NCBI GenBank assembly: GCA_002314445.1
Contig: DCFX01000008.1
Location: 62,001-126,000, forward strand
Direction: 5' to 3'
Length of the DNA: 64,000 nt
Origin: Treponema sp. UBA1793
Lineage (GTDB): Bacteria > Spirochaetota > Spirochaetia > Treponematales > Treponemataceae
In this document: positions 42,792-51,513 of the stretch, piece by piece
Position numbering within the stretch: position 1 is the stretch's first letter
Layout: each line of letters starts with the position of its first letter
Program-made: the position numbers and the translations under genes
The notes under the pieces: generated by a model
Databases searched by the model: none
What the model was told of the DNA's origin: nothing
The model's input: only the letters and a program-made list of their open reading frames with translations

Positions 42792-43281
42792 ATACAGGCA
42801 CTCCCTTTATAAAATCAGTATTAGTACGCTTTGCTGCATGTTTGTGTACATTTCTGTTTTTGTCATATCCTGCCATATACATAAGGAGCAGACTTAAAGC
42901 AAAAAATACAACACCGACAGCCTTGCAGACACTCTCCGACATATATGTCATTGCCCTGCGTTTCATGACTGTACCTGTATCATACAGCGTAGTCTGGTAA
43001 GGACGCAATCCTGTAATTTTAACAAGTTTTTCATCAGGGTTTACATAATCGAGTTTCCGGGCGTACGCTGCAATAACATCTCTGTCTTTTTCAAGTGCAG
43101 TCTGCTCCAAGGATAGTTCATCGTTGATTTTTTGTATTGCTGCTGTATGAGCGCTTATCTCACGTTTTTGTTCAGCAAGCTGCCGGTATGCCCATATACC
43201 GTCCCGTCCCGCAATAAGAGAAAGCAAGGTATATACAAGCGTCCCGAGCAGTACTGCTATAAGACATTTTGTATGAGTCAT
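42772..43281 (-). CDS. FtsB/DivIC-like septum protein with a second membrane helix
   Basis: 169 aa. TM helix 1 at residues 5-24, a coiled coil about 33-65 (LAEQKREISAHTAAIQKIND), then KLDYVNPDEKLVKI, which matches the ERIARE-like region of FtsB/DivIC. Unusually a second membrane helix follows (about 118-137) plus a basic tail. FtsB-type proteins bridge early and late divisome parts. No clear ribosome site before ATG. Could instead be a spirochaete-specific membrane protein with a chance coiled coil. Confidence 0.6.
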   Translation of the reverse strand: MTHTKCLIAVLLGTLVYTLLSLIAGRDGIWAYRQLAEQKREISAHTAAIQKINDELSLEQTALEKDRDVIAAYARKLDYVNPDEKLVKITGLRPYQTTLYDTGTVMKRRAMTYMSESVCKAVGVVFFALSLLLMYMAGYDKNRNVHKHAAKRTNTDFIKGVPVYDVPQV

Positions 43282-43330
43282 ATTTGATGTATCGGTTCAC
43301 TTTTCTATTTTCTGAATCAAAAAAATGTGT

Positions 43331-43336
43331 TATAAT
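43331..43336 (+). promoter_or_regulatory. Candidate -10 box upstream of the 43-50 kb operon
   Basis: Perfect TATAAT with TGTGT before it; the -35 is poor (TTTCTG at 16 bases). It would give a leader of about 100 bases. Confidence 0.4.
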
Positions 43337-43348
43337 TTCACTGATAAA

Positions 43349-43396
43349 CGGCAAAAACTTACGGTATTGTACTACTCTTTTAACAAGTTTCTGCCG
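43349..43396 (+). promoter_or_regulatory. Leader stem-loop upstream of the 43-50 kb operon
   Basis: CGGCAAAAACTT (43349-43360) and AAGTTTCTGCCG (43385-43396) pair with one mismatch around a 24-base loop. The 3' arm overlaps the sigma-28-like -10. Confidence 0.45.
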
Positions 43397-43400
43397 ATAT
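43393..43400 (+). promoter_or_regulatory. Sigma-28-like -10 element before the flagellin-glycosylation block
   Basis: GCCGATAT matches 7 of 8 bases of the FliA -10 (GCCGATAA). No TAAA sits 15 bases upstream, so the -35 is weak. The start would be about 38 bases before the ATG at 43445. Confidence 0.35.
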
Positions 43401-43444
43401 TAAAAAGGTAATACTATTTATCTTCTGAACATGAGAGGAACGAT

Positions 43445-45781
43445 ATGACTGATTCGACAGATAATACAAACGAACTTGACAGCTACGGCGTATGGGTAAA
43501 AAGACCTTCTAACGGCGGTCAACCAGAGGCATCTGAAACAGACAATCAGAAAAGTTCATCAGATGATTTTAATCTTGATGCGGATCTGCCGGATTTCTCT
43601 GAACTGGACACTTCTTCTGTCGCGTCTGACATACTTCCCGAAAGCGGTGACACGCTGCAGGATGATACAACGCTCTCGACAGAGGAACTTTCCGATATCA
43701 CCGATACAGTCAATTCCGAAGATACAGCCGTTCCCGGTTTTTCTGAAATACAACAGCTTACAGGCAGCGGGGCAGAAGATATCGATATTGAAGATTTTTT
43801 TGACGAAGGTCCCGCAAAACAACCTGAAGAAGCTTCGGCTGAGCCGGGTAATGAAGAAAAAACGGAACCGCAGGCTGTATCCGGCGAATCAGAAGAAGTT
43901 TCGCTCGATGATTTCTTTGATTCGGATATTACTTCAAATGAACCTGCAAAACAGGAGGACGTGCCGGATGAGGCTCCGCTCGATATAAACCTTTCGTTCA
44001 GCAATGAAGACGTTCCGGCAGATGAAGCAGAACCGGAAGTACAGGATACCAATTCTGCTGATACTGAAAGTGTCGACGTTTCCGCTTTTGATACATCTGT
44101 GGAAGGGGAAAATCCGGCTGCTGAAAATACTGAATCTGTTTCAATGGACAGTTTTGACGATATGTTCAATTCCATAACAGATACGCCGCTTGTCTCTCCT
44201 GACACTCCCATTGAGGAAGAAGAGGAGAATCCAGCAGAGGAAGGGACATCCGGTGATACATCGATGGAGTCCGTCAAGTTGTCCGATTTCGGAGTCGACG
44301 AGAATGCAGAAGAAACACCAATCGCTTCGTCAACTGTCACTGAAAACAAACCGAAGGCAACAGTCGATTACGACCTTTCCGTCACCGAAGATACGAATGT
44401 CGCTGCGGCTCCTGTTGTAAATGAAATAAAATCAAAGGCAAACGATAATACCGTTCCCGACAGCTTCGATGAAGAAACTGAATCGCTGATTGCTCCTCCT
44501 CTGAAAACTGTGTCTGAACCGCAATCCGAGCCGATAAATAACGCGCTCCTTCAGCAGATAGTCTCGGACCTTTCAGGTCTGAAAGATGAAATTTCCGGTC
44601 TCAAAAAAGATTTTGCAGAGCTGAAAGCTCATGAAGAGCTGCTTTCAGCATCAGCCTCCGATAAAAAAGCAGAAGGCGGGTTCTTTGCCGACGAAGATGA
44701 GGACGAAACGGTATCCCTGTCGGGTGACGAGCTTGATAATATCATGAACACCGCAGATTTTACGACCACCGATGAAAATGAAAAGCCGGAGGCCGTTCAA
44801 AATGAAGCAGGAGAAAGCCCTGATGACTCTGCCTCCGGTCCGGCAGAGGAAAGCGCAGTTGAAGAAGAAACTGAGCCCGATACAGAAGAACCTGCAGCGG
44901 AAACAGAGCCGTCTGAACAGTATGAAGAAGTAACCGATGTCCCGGTTGAACCGGAAGTCACATCCGGTGAAGAACCTGTTCAGGAACCCGCAGAGGAACT
45001 TTCCGACAGCGATTTGTTCGGTGCCATTGATTCTGCACCCGCGGTTCCCGATACACCGGCTCTCGATGAAACAACATCTTCCGAACTTACAATGAATTTC
45101 GACAATGAAAAGCTTGAAGAGCCTGATTTAAACAGCCTTCCTTCAGATTCACCCGAAGAATCTGTTTCTGAGGAACTCCCGGAAGAAATTTCAATTCCTA
45201 AAGTCGACGATATCCTTGTTGAATCATCTCCTACAGATTTCATGGATTCCGTAAAAGATACGACAGACGATATAATGCAGCCCGACGCAGAGGAAATAAC
45301 AGACCTTTCAGCCTCGACTGAAGAAATAATTCCTGACGAAAAGGCTCTTCAGGAAGAAGAAGAGAGCGTAAATAGTACTGAAGAGTCCTCCGACGGACAG
45401 TTTGAAGAACCGGAAGTTGCTGATACGACGTCAGACAACATTTTCGGGGATGAAGCGTCGGTTGCAGATACCCTGACAAGTGATAATATTGATTATCTGA
45501 ATACCGATGAAGAGGCAAAAAAAGAGCTGGATACGAATACACAGCCTGATGCAGATACAAATTCAGTTCCTGCACCGGAAAAGGAGCAGAAGCCGGTTTC
45601 CGTTTCGGCCGGTGAAAAGAACGATGAGATTCCGGGAGATATTACGCAGGAAGTAAAATCAGTTCTGCTCTACATGGATCAGCTTCTTGAAAATCTTCCC
45701 GAAGATAAAATCATCGAATTTGCACACTCAGAACAGTTCGCAACATATAAGAAACTTTTCTCGGATCTGGGACTGTCTTAA
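43445..45781 (+). CDS. Large acidic, intrinsically disordered protein
   Basis: 778 aa, no signal peptide or membrane helix. Extremely rich in Glu, Asp, Ser, Thr and Pro. Short hydrophobic-acidic motifs recur in the disordered part: IDIEDFFDEG, VSLDDFFDSD, VSMDSFDDMF, VKLSDFGVDE, DSDLFGAIDS, DNIFGDEAS. A short coiled coil is near 370-395 (LLQQIVSDLSGLKDEISGLK). The last 60 residues (EVKSVLLYMDQLLENLPEDK to the end) look folded. GAGAGGAACGAT precedes ATG. Function unknown; first gene of a block that includes two MAF-like genes, so a cytoplasmic scaffold for flagellar or polar assembly is a guess. Confidence 0.8.
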   Translation: MTDSTDNTNELDSYGVWVKRPSNGGQPEASETDNQKSSSDDFNLDADLPDFSELDTSSVASDILPESGDTLQDDTTLSTEELSDITDTVNSEDTAVPGFSEIQQLTGSGAEDIDIEDFFDEGPAKQPEEASAEPGNEEKTEPQAVSGESEEVSLDDFFDSDITSNEPAKQEDVPDEAPLDINLSFSNEDVPADEAEPEVQDTNSADTESVDVSAFDTSVEGENPAAENTESVSMDSFDDMFNSITDTPLVSPDTPIEEEEENPAEEGTSGDTSMESVKLSDFGVDENAEETPIASSTVTENKPKATVDYDLSVTEDTNVAAAPVVNEIKSKANDNTVPDSFDEETESLIAPPLKTVSEPQSEPINNALLQQIVSDLSGLKDEISGLKKDFAELKAHEELLSASASDKKAEGGFFADEDEDETVSLSGDELDNIMNTADFTTTDENEKPEAVQNEAGESPDDSASGPAEESAVEEETEPDTEEPAAETEPSEQYEEVTDVPVEPEVTSGEEPVQEPAEELSDSDLFGAIDSAPAVPDTPALDETTSSELTMNFDNEKLEEPDLNSLPSDSPEESVSEELPEEISIPKVDDILVESSPTDFMDSVKDTTDDIMQPDAEEITDLSASTEEIIPDEKALQEEEESVNSTEESSDGQFEEPEVADTTSDNIFGDEASVADTLTSDNIDYLNTDEEAKKELDTNTQPDADTNSVPAPEKEQKPVSVSAGEKNDEIPGDITQEVKSVLLYMDQLLENLPEDKIIEFAHSEQFATYKKLFSDLGLS

Positions 45782-45782
45782 G

Positions 45783-46661
45783 ATGGGATTGCTCAGCCAT
45801 ATTTCTGCGGAGGAATCAAAGAAGACCGGGCTGCTTGCAAAGACATCGCAACTTGCCGCAAAACCGGTCTTCTCATCGTTTTCGGATTTCGGCAGAAAAT
45901 ATCAGTTCTCCCACTGTGCCCTCTTATCTGTCGTGAACGGTAGCTTTGTCATGACACACTGCTATGGAATTGATGCCCGGACGGTGGCGGCTTCTGTTTC
46001 GTCGCGTGATTTCTGGGACGGCACAATCGGCAGTTCCCGCGCATTCTGCAGTTATAAAAAACCGGACAATAAACTTTCCGCTTTTTATCAGTTTTTCTCC
46101 GGCTATTTCAGAGAAAGGCTTAAGGGTCTTCACATTCTCCGCATATCAGGCGACTGTATTTTTCTTGCTGCTGACATTGAGCAGTATGCAGAACCGTCAG
46201 TTCCGGCAGATGAATTAAAAAATATGCTGCTGAATTTTTTCCTGTCGTCCGATGCAGCAAAAAAGGAAACCCTTCCTGATATGAACACTGGTTTTATTCA
46301 TTGCGACGCTTTCTTACTGCTTCTTTCCGTGAAAATCGCAATAAACAGTTCCATACGAAACGCCGATATTCCCGACACTACACTGTATGATTCGATTTTT
46401 AAAACCGTGTACACCGAACTGTTTTCATTATTGGAAAAACATTTAGCCCTTCCGGATTTCTGCATGCGGAGCGAAAACGGGGAAATGAAAATAATTATTT
46501 TTTCAAAGAAACATTTTGATGATGCGCTTCTTCAGTATCATATAATGCGCTGTTTCAGTTCCGTTCTCGGTTCTTCTGCGGATTCCGTCATTTTATTAAA
46601 AGCGGGCACGACATCCGCGGACAAAGATGTCTGCAATTTTGTGCTTGAAGAGAAATGGTAA
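45783..46661 (+). CDS. Conserved-looking protein of unknown function in the MAF block
   Basis: 292 aa from ATG 45783, two bases after the stop of the acidic protein; an upstream start at 45687 would bury 32 residues in the preceding gene. MGLLSHISAEESKKTGLLAKT begins a soluble alpha/beta protein with SHCALLSVVNGSFVMTHCYGIDA; no known motif seen. The last 7 bp overlap the first MAF-like gene, so the operon is tightly coupled. Not recognised. Confidence 0.7.
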   Translation: MGLLSHISAEESKKTGLLAKTSQLAAKPVFSSFSDFGRKYQFSHCALLSVVNGSFVMTHCYGIDARTVAASVSSRDFWDGTIGSSRAFCSYKKPDNKLSAFYQFFSGYFRERLKGLHILRISGDCIFLAADIEQYAEPSVPADELKNMLLNFFLSSDAAKKETLPDMNTGFIHCDAFLLLLSVKIAINSSIRNADIPDTTLYDSIFKTVYTELFSLLEKHLALPDFCMRSENGEMKIIIFSKKHFDDALLQYHIMRCFSSVLGSSADSVILLKAGTTSADKDVCNFVLEEKW

Positions 46662-48142
46662 GCGTTACATTTTCCACCGCCAGGAACAATTCAAAAACAT
46701 GTTCCTGCGGAAATATCATGCTCCATTCTGCCTACAATCCGGAACAGGAAGCAGAACGATTCGTACATGCCCTTCTGTGCAGTTTTAATCCGTCATTTGT
46801 TGTTATTACGGAACCGGGACTTTCATACTGTGCCCCGTTTCTGCGTGAACGTTTTCCTCATGCCAGATTATATGCAATCCGTTATGATTCATCTTTTTCT
46901 TTCTGCGATAAGCTTTGGGACAAAGTATTAAGCGCGGAGGAAAAGTCTTTGCCGTTCTCTGAAATTTTATTTAACGAGCTTGGAGAAGAAGGTATTTTTT
47001 CTGCCTTTTTCTGTTCATGGGTACCATCTTCGCATGCTTTTCCTTTACAGGATACCTGCGTATGGAATGAAATTAAAAAGGCGATTCTAAAAAGCCGCGA
47101 CGTGCTCGGTACTCGAAGTTATTTTTCACAGCGGTGGATTTCCAATGCTTTTTCATTCTGTCTGCATGTTTCCAAAACAGCCGTACTGCCGTATTCTGGT
47201 TCATTTCCCGTAGTCATAGCTGCATCGGGCACAAGCCTTTCAGGCTCGCTTTCCTTCCTGAAGAAATACCGTAAATCATATTACCTTATAGCAGTCTCCT
47301 CTTCTTTTTCAGTCTTACTGCATAATGACATTATTCCCGATATCTGTATTTCAACCGACGGCGGACATTATGCAGGAAAGCATCTTGCTCCCCTTGAAGG
47401 AAAAATGTATTCCGTTCCGCTGGCTCTCTCTCCTGAAAGTGCATGCAGCAAAAACATACTCAGACAGTGTACCATTATTCCTCTTTCTTACGGAGATGGT
47501 GCAGGATCGTCCCTGCTCAATTGCTGCGGTATACAATCGATGCATGCAGAGAGGAACGGAACTGTAAGCGGGACGGCTGCTGATTTTGCATTGAGCATCA
47601 CACGCGGACCGGTATTTCTCTGCGGTCTTGATTTAAGTTCAAGTTCCGGATATCAGCATTCGCAGCCGAACTGCCTCGAAATTATTAATTCTGCATCCGA
47701 CATGCGCATAAAGCCGAAAGAAACACGCACAGCGGCATCCCGTTTCTCTTCCCAGTCTTTATCGGTATACTGCGACTGGTTCAAATCCCTTCCGCGGACA
47801 AAATCGGAACGTCTTTTCCGGTTATCAGATAATTTCATTTTTAATAATAATCTGGGAGCCGTCCGCGACGTAAACTTTTCCTTTTTTTCAGCTGAACTTT
47901 CCCAGGTACAGGTTCCGGATTTCATAAATACACAACTGCCGTCACACAGCGAACGTTTGACAAGAGAAAGACTGTTTCTTGATACTAATAAAACAAGCAG
48001 TGAATGGCTCCGGGAGATTTTCCCGGCGGAATATCTCAGCCGGGAACGTGCAGCCGGCAGGGCCGGATTTTCAGACAGAAATACTATTCTCTTCGAAAAA
48101 AACGATAAGCTGGCAGCCCGCCTTGAAAGGATATTAGTATGA
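46655..48142 (+). CDS. DUF115/MAF-type flagellin glycosylation homologue, diverged copy
   Basis: 495 aa. It parallels the next gene: HSAYNPEQEAERFV versus HSRYDPEKEAAQTA at the N-terminus, and a central nucleotide-sugar-type domain with AASGTSLSGSLSFLKKYRKS and DICISTDGGHYAGKHL. In the canonical family the first element reads GxGPSLD; here it is SGTSLS, so the donor site may be altered. DUF115 proteins (MptE-like fold) transfer nonulosonic-acid-type sugars to flagellin in Campylobacter and others. Inference: one of a tandem-duplicated pair. Confidence 0.78.
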   Translation: MVSVTFSTARNNSKTCSCGNIMLHSAYNPEQEAERFVHALLCSFNPSFVVITEPGLSYCAPFLRERFPHARLYAIRYDSSFSFCDKLWDKVLSAEEKSLPFSEILFNELGEEGIFSAFFCSWVPSSHAFPLQDTCVWNEIKKAILKSRDVLGTRSYFSQRWISNAFSFCLHVSKTAVLPYSGSFPVVIAASGTSLSGSLSFLKKYRKSYYLIAVSSSFSVLLHNDIIPDICISTDGGHYAGKHLAPLEGKMYSVPLALSPESACSKNILRQCTIIPLSYGDGAGSSLLNCCGIQSMHAERNGTVSGTAADFALSITRGPVFLCGLDLSSSSGYQHSQPNCLEIINSASDMRIKPKETRTAASRFSSQSLSVYCDWFKSLPRTKSERLFRLSDNFIFNNNLGAVRDVNFSFFSAELSQVQVPDFINTQLPSHSERLTRERLFLDTNKTSSEWLREIFPAEYLSRERAAGRAGFSDRNTILFEKNDKLAARLERILV

Positions 48143-49668
48143 ATGCCGTCTACACGTCCATTATGACAGCAAAAACGGGACTCCCCGTTCCGGTGTTTGC
48201 AAACGGCCATACAATGCATTCCCGATACGATCCTGAAAAGGAGGCAGCACAGACAGCATCGTCCATAACAGACAGATGCCTCTTTTTTCTCATTGCGGGA
48301 ATCGGAGGCGGCTATCTCCTCAAAATTATTCGTATGTTATATCCGGGCAGCACTATTCTTGCCGCGGAAAATTCAGCAGAGGACATTGAATTCCTGAAAA
48401 ACATTCCAACATTCGCAGAAATATGCAGCGACCCGCATATTATTATTTTTCCTGTCGAAAAAACTGCGGAAAGTCTGCAGCGTTATTATCTTCCCAGTAT
48501 TTACGGTTCAATGCAGATTATAGAGCAGAAAAGCTGGGCTGTTGAAAATCTATCTGGAATTACGGAATTCAGAAGACAAACAGAAACAGCCTCACGTGCT
48601 CTTTCTGCAGATTTTTCGGTGCAGGCTCATTTCGGCCGCATCTGGCAGCGGAATATTATTATGAATCTGAGACAGGCACTCGATTCTCCGCAGTATTCTT
48701 TTCCCGTAGAAAAGACGGCGCTTATAGCAGCAGCCGGTCCGTCGCTCGATTTTACAATTTCCCATATACAGGAAAACAGGAGGTCGCTTTACGTTGTAGC
48801 CACTGACACCGCATACGGCAGCCTTGTTAAACGGAACATACGCTGCGATGCGGTTGTTTCAATAGATGGACAGGAAGTTTCGCACAATCACTTTATGGGC
48901 GGTAATCCGTCTGCAGATACATTATTTATTTTCGACCTTTGCGCCAATCCTGCTGCCGTGAGAGCTGCGAGGCAGAACGGATGCAGGGTAATTTTCATAC
49001 AAACAGGACATCCGCTTTCGCTGTATGCATCATCGTATTCAGCACACAAGGGGAAAAAGCCCTTTCCGCCGCTTGAATCCGGCGCGGGAACCGTCACTAT
49101 GGCAGCTGTTGATTTTGCAGCAAAAGCAGGATTCTCTTCCATAATTGCAGTCGGCGCCGATTTTTCCTATCTTAACGGAAAAGCGTATATGAAAGGCACC
49201 TATCTTGATATGCTGTATAACAGCAGGAGCCGGAGAACGGCTACGAGCGAAACTTTCTACGACAGCCTTTTATTCAGGACGCCGCTTATTCCGTATAATA
49301 ATCACGTCCGCAGGTTTACCACAGGTGTCCTTGAATCTTACGAAGCATCATTTGAAAAGTGGATTTGCAAATACGGCTACGGTGTCAGTGAAACTGATTT
49401 TTTGAAATTCTGCAAAGTAAAACCGGGAATTGAAGCTTTCCAATCCGCAGAATCTTTTGATTTTACCGGATTCCTGAAGCAATTCCGGAGTGATTTTTCC
49501 GCCCTGAAATTTGATACCCTGCTGCCTGGACAGTTTTCTCCGGTTCTTCTTTCACTGCTGCCCGCCGTATCGTCATTCCGGTATATCGGGCAGGAAGACG
49601 TGAATAATCTCAAAGGTTTTGCAAATCTTGCATACTCCGAAATTCTACGTTATACTGAATCAATATGA
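48139..49668 (+). CDS. DUF115/MAF-type flagellin glycosylation protein
   Basis: 509 aa. Contains the canonical AAAGPSLDFTISHIQ (about residues 192-206), CDAVVSIDGQEVSHNHF (about 236-252) and a later VGADFSYLNGKAYMKGTY region, the hallmark of the MptE-like/DUF115 domain. N-terminal Rossmann-like part with IAGIGGGYLL (about 52-61). Cytoplasmic enzyme expected to decorate flagellin before export. Four-base overlap with the previous, related gene points to tandem duplication. Confidence 0.85.
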   Translation: MNAVYTSIMTAKTGLPVPVFANGHTMHSRYDPEKEAAQTASSITDRCLFFLIAGIGGGYLLKIIRMLYPGSTILAAENSAEDIEFLKNIPTFAEICSDPHIIIFPVEKTAESLQRYYLPSIYGSMQIIEQKSWAVENLSGITEFRRQTETASRALSADFSVQAHFGRIWQRNIIMNLRQALDSPQYSFPVEKTALIAAAGPSLDFTISHIQENRRSLYVVATDTAYGSLVKRNIRCDAVVSIDGQEVSHNHFMGGNPSADTLFIFDLCANPAAVRAARQNGCRVIFIQTGHPLSLYASSYSAHKGKKPFPPLESGAGTVTMAAVDFAAKAGFSSIIAVGADFSYLNGKAYMKGTYLDMLYNSRSRRTATSETFYDSLLFRTPLIPYNNHVRRFTTGVLESYEASFEKWICKYGYGVSETDFLKFCKVKPGIEAFQSAESFDFTGFLKQFRSDFSALKFDTLLPGQFSPVLLSLLPAVSSFRYIGQEDVNNLKGFANLAYSEILRYTESI

Positions 49669-50870
49669 AGAGCAAGAGTATTACGATCTACACGATCATC
49701 ATTTCTTTCGTTTTTGCAGCAGCTGTGTTTTTCTTCTGTTACAGTCTTGGACATGAATATGTAAACGGTTCAGAGAGAACCGGACGTCAATTCGATCATC
49801 TGGCGCACGATACTTCCGCCGCTCTTTCTTCCTGCGATGTATCTTCGCAGGAATTCAATTCCCTGTTTAACAAAGCGTGCGGTAATCTTGAAGATTATGC
49901 TTTTATCACATTAAAGAATTCTTCAAGTCTTCTGTACGTGTATCCTGATTCATCAGTCACATCCGCACAGAATATTTCACATTTCTGCAAAGTGTATGTA
50001 AGCAGTTTCACCGTAGGGGGGATTCCGTACGTACTTACTTCGTCAATGTATATTCTGCGGCCCTCTTCAATCTTTTATTATGCACGTTTTTCATTCATTA
50101 TCATTCTGGCAGCCACAGCATTCGCCGCTATTCTCATCATTTACCTTCATCTTTCGGAAAAAACAGAAAAGGAAGCTGATAATTCCAGCGAAGTCATTCC
50201 TTCTCCGGATGAAGATGAACCGGCAGAAGAACAGATTGTAAGCGAAGATTCACCTGTAAAAGATGATATGCCTGCACCATCAGGTTTTATTCACGGAGCG
50301 ACTGATGATGATACTTTTGTCAATCCAGAAGCAGCTGCACAAATACGGGCAGAGGCACGGAACAAACCTGAAGGGCTGTTTTCCCCCGTTACCGGATTCG
50401 GCTGGGAACAGTATCTTGAACCCAGGCTCGACAGTGAACTTGTACGCGCTGCATCTTCCGAGCAGGACCTTTCGCTTTACATCATAAGGATTCCATCGCT
50501 CTCTTTTAAAGACGAGCCATCAAAAAAAATATGCAGTTACCTTCTTGAACAGTTTCAGGTTACGGACATGCTTTTTGAATATAAATCAGACGGATTTGCA
50601 GTAATAAAAGATAATACAGCAGTCGATGAAGCAGTTGCACTTGCGGATTCGTTGTATAATGCCGTATCGAAAATTCTGAAGGAGTGCAACACTGATTTGA
50701 AATGCGCCATAGGCATTTCATCACGTTCCGTCAGGATGCTTCCCGGAAAACGTCTTATTCAGGAAGCCGCCGAAGCTCTTGAGCATGCATTCAGCGAACC
50801 GGATTTTCCGATTATTGCTTTCCGGGCTAACGCAGACAAATACCGTAAATTTATTGAAAATAAAAACTGA
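49665..50870 (+). CDS. Membrane protein with degenerate GGDEF-like domain
   Basis: 401 aa. Two membrane helices (about 6-26 and 141-161) frame a periplasmic domain of about 110 residues. An acidic linker (165-230) leads to a C-terminal domain starting FSPVTGFGWEQYLEPRLDSEL that follows the GGDEF pattern, but the signature loop is YKSDGFAVI instead of GG[DE]EF and there is no RxxD site. The rest (CAIGISSRSVR ... LIQEAAEALEHAF) matches GGDEF ends. So not an active diguanylate cyclase; possibly a sensor or protein-protein module. Meets the opposing lipoprotein gene with no gap. Confidence 0.75.
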   Translation: MKSKSITIYTIIISFVFAAAVFFFCYSLGHEYVNGSERTGRQFDHLAHDTSAALSSCDVSSQEFNSLFNKACGNLEDYAFITLKNSSSLLYVYPDSSVTSAQNISHFCKVYVSSFTVGGIPYVLTSSMYILRPSSIFYYARFSFIIILAATAFAAILIIYLHLSEKTEKEADNSSEVIPSPDEDEPAEEQIVSEDSPVKDDMPAPSGFIHGATDDDTFVNPEAAAQIRAEARNKPEGLFSPVTGFGWEQYLEPRLDSELVRAASSEQDLSLYIIRIPSLSFKDEPSKKICSYLLEQFQVTDMLFEYKSDGFAVIKDNTAVDEAVALADSLYNAVSKILKECNTDLKCAIGISSRSVRMLPGKRLIQEAAEALEHAFSEPDFPIIAFRANADKYRKFIENKN

Positions 50871-51512
50871 TTATTGAGCAGAGTCCGGAGCAGGAGCATC
50901 GACCGGAGGCGGGTCTGCAGCAGACGGCGAAGGTGCGGATCCATCGCCCTGAAGCGCATCCTGAATTCTTTTGCTTAAGTCAGGAATTGATTTATTGTCG
51001 GGAAATTTCTGCTTCAATATTCCCAGCTGTTCTTCTGCAAGTTCCGCCCTGCCCTGTGAAAGCAGCACGATTATATAATTTACAGGAATCGTTTCATTAT
51101 CAGGATATTCTTCAAGCAGTTTTTTATATATAATCAATGCATCATCCAAGTTGCCCGACATTGCCTCTATATATGCCTGTGAAAGTTTTAAATTTACATT
51201 AGACGGATCACGTTCCAGCAGCTTCTCATAGACAACTGCTGCATCGCTCCATTTTTTTGCAAGTGCATAGGTACGGCCGAGTTTATAATAGGCTGACCAG
51301 TACAACTTTTTATCTTTCATAGCAAGTTGATAATAATCCGCAGCTTTATCATATTTTTCAAGATCAGCATATGCATCGGCAATTGCAAGGTATTCTATGC
51401 TGATTTTTTTCGTCGTAACATCATTTCCTCCCGGTATGAGGAAATGAGTATTCGTGCTGCAGGAGGCGATGATACATGCTGACAGAAAAACTCCGGCAAT
51501 TTTTCCCTTCAT
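50871..51512 (-). CDS. TPR lipoprotein
   Basis: ATG 51512 (MKGKIAGVFLSACIIASC) is chosen because an upstream frame would bury the start in upp; 213 aa. Signal peptide with a relaxed lipobox (IAS|C at C18, or LSA|C at C13). Three to four TPR units: LAIADAYADLEKYDKAADYY, YWSAYYKLGRTYALAKKWSD, and LAEEQLGILKQKFPDN. C-terminal tail is Pro/Ala/Ser-rich. Anchored in a membrane, probably periplasmic; function not known. Begins 1 bp after the upp stop on the same strand. Confidence 0.8.
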   Translation of the reverse strand: MKGKIAGVFLSACIIASCSTNTHFLIPGGNDVTTKKISIEYLAIADAYADLEKYDKAADYYQLAMKDKKLYWSAYYKLGRTYALAKKWSDAAVVYEKLLERDPSNVNLKLSQAYIEAMSGNLDDALIIYKKLLEEYPDNETIPVNYIIVLLSQGRAELAEEQLGILKQKFPDNKSIPDLSKRIQDALQGDGSAPSPSAADPPPVDAPAPDSAQ

Positions 51513-51513
51513 A

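Noticed and set aside
43546..44349. Ser/Val-rich minus-strand frame of 267 codons
   Set aside because: Mirror of the acidic, repetitive protein on the plus strand; low complexity explains the absence of stops.
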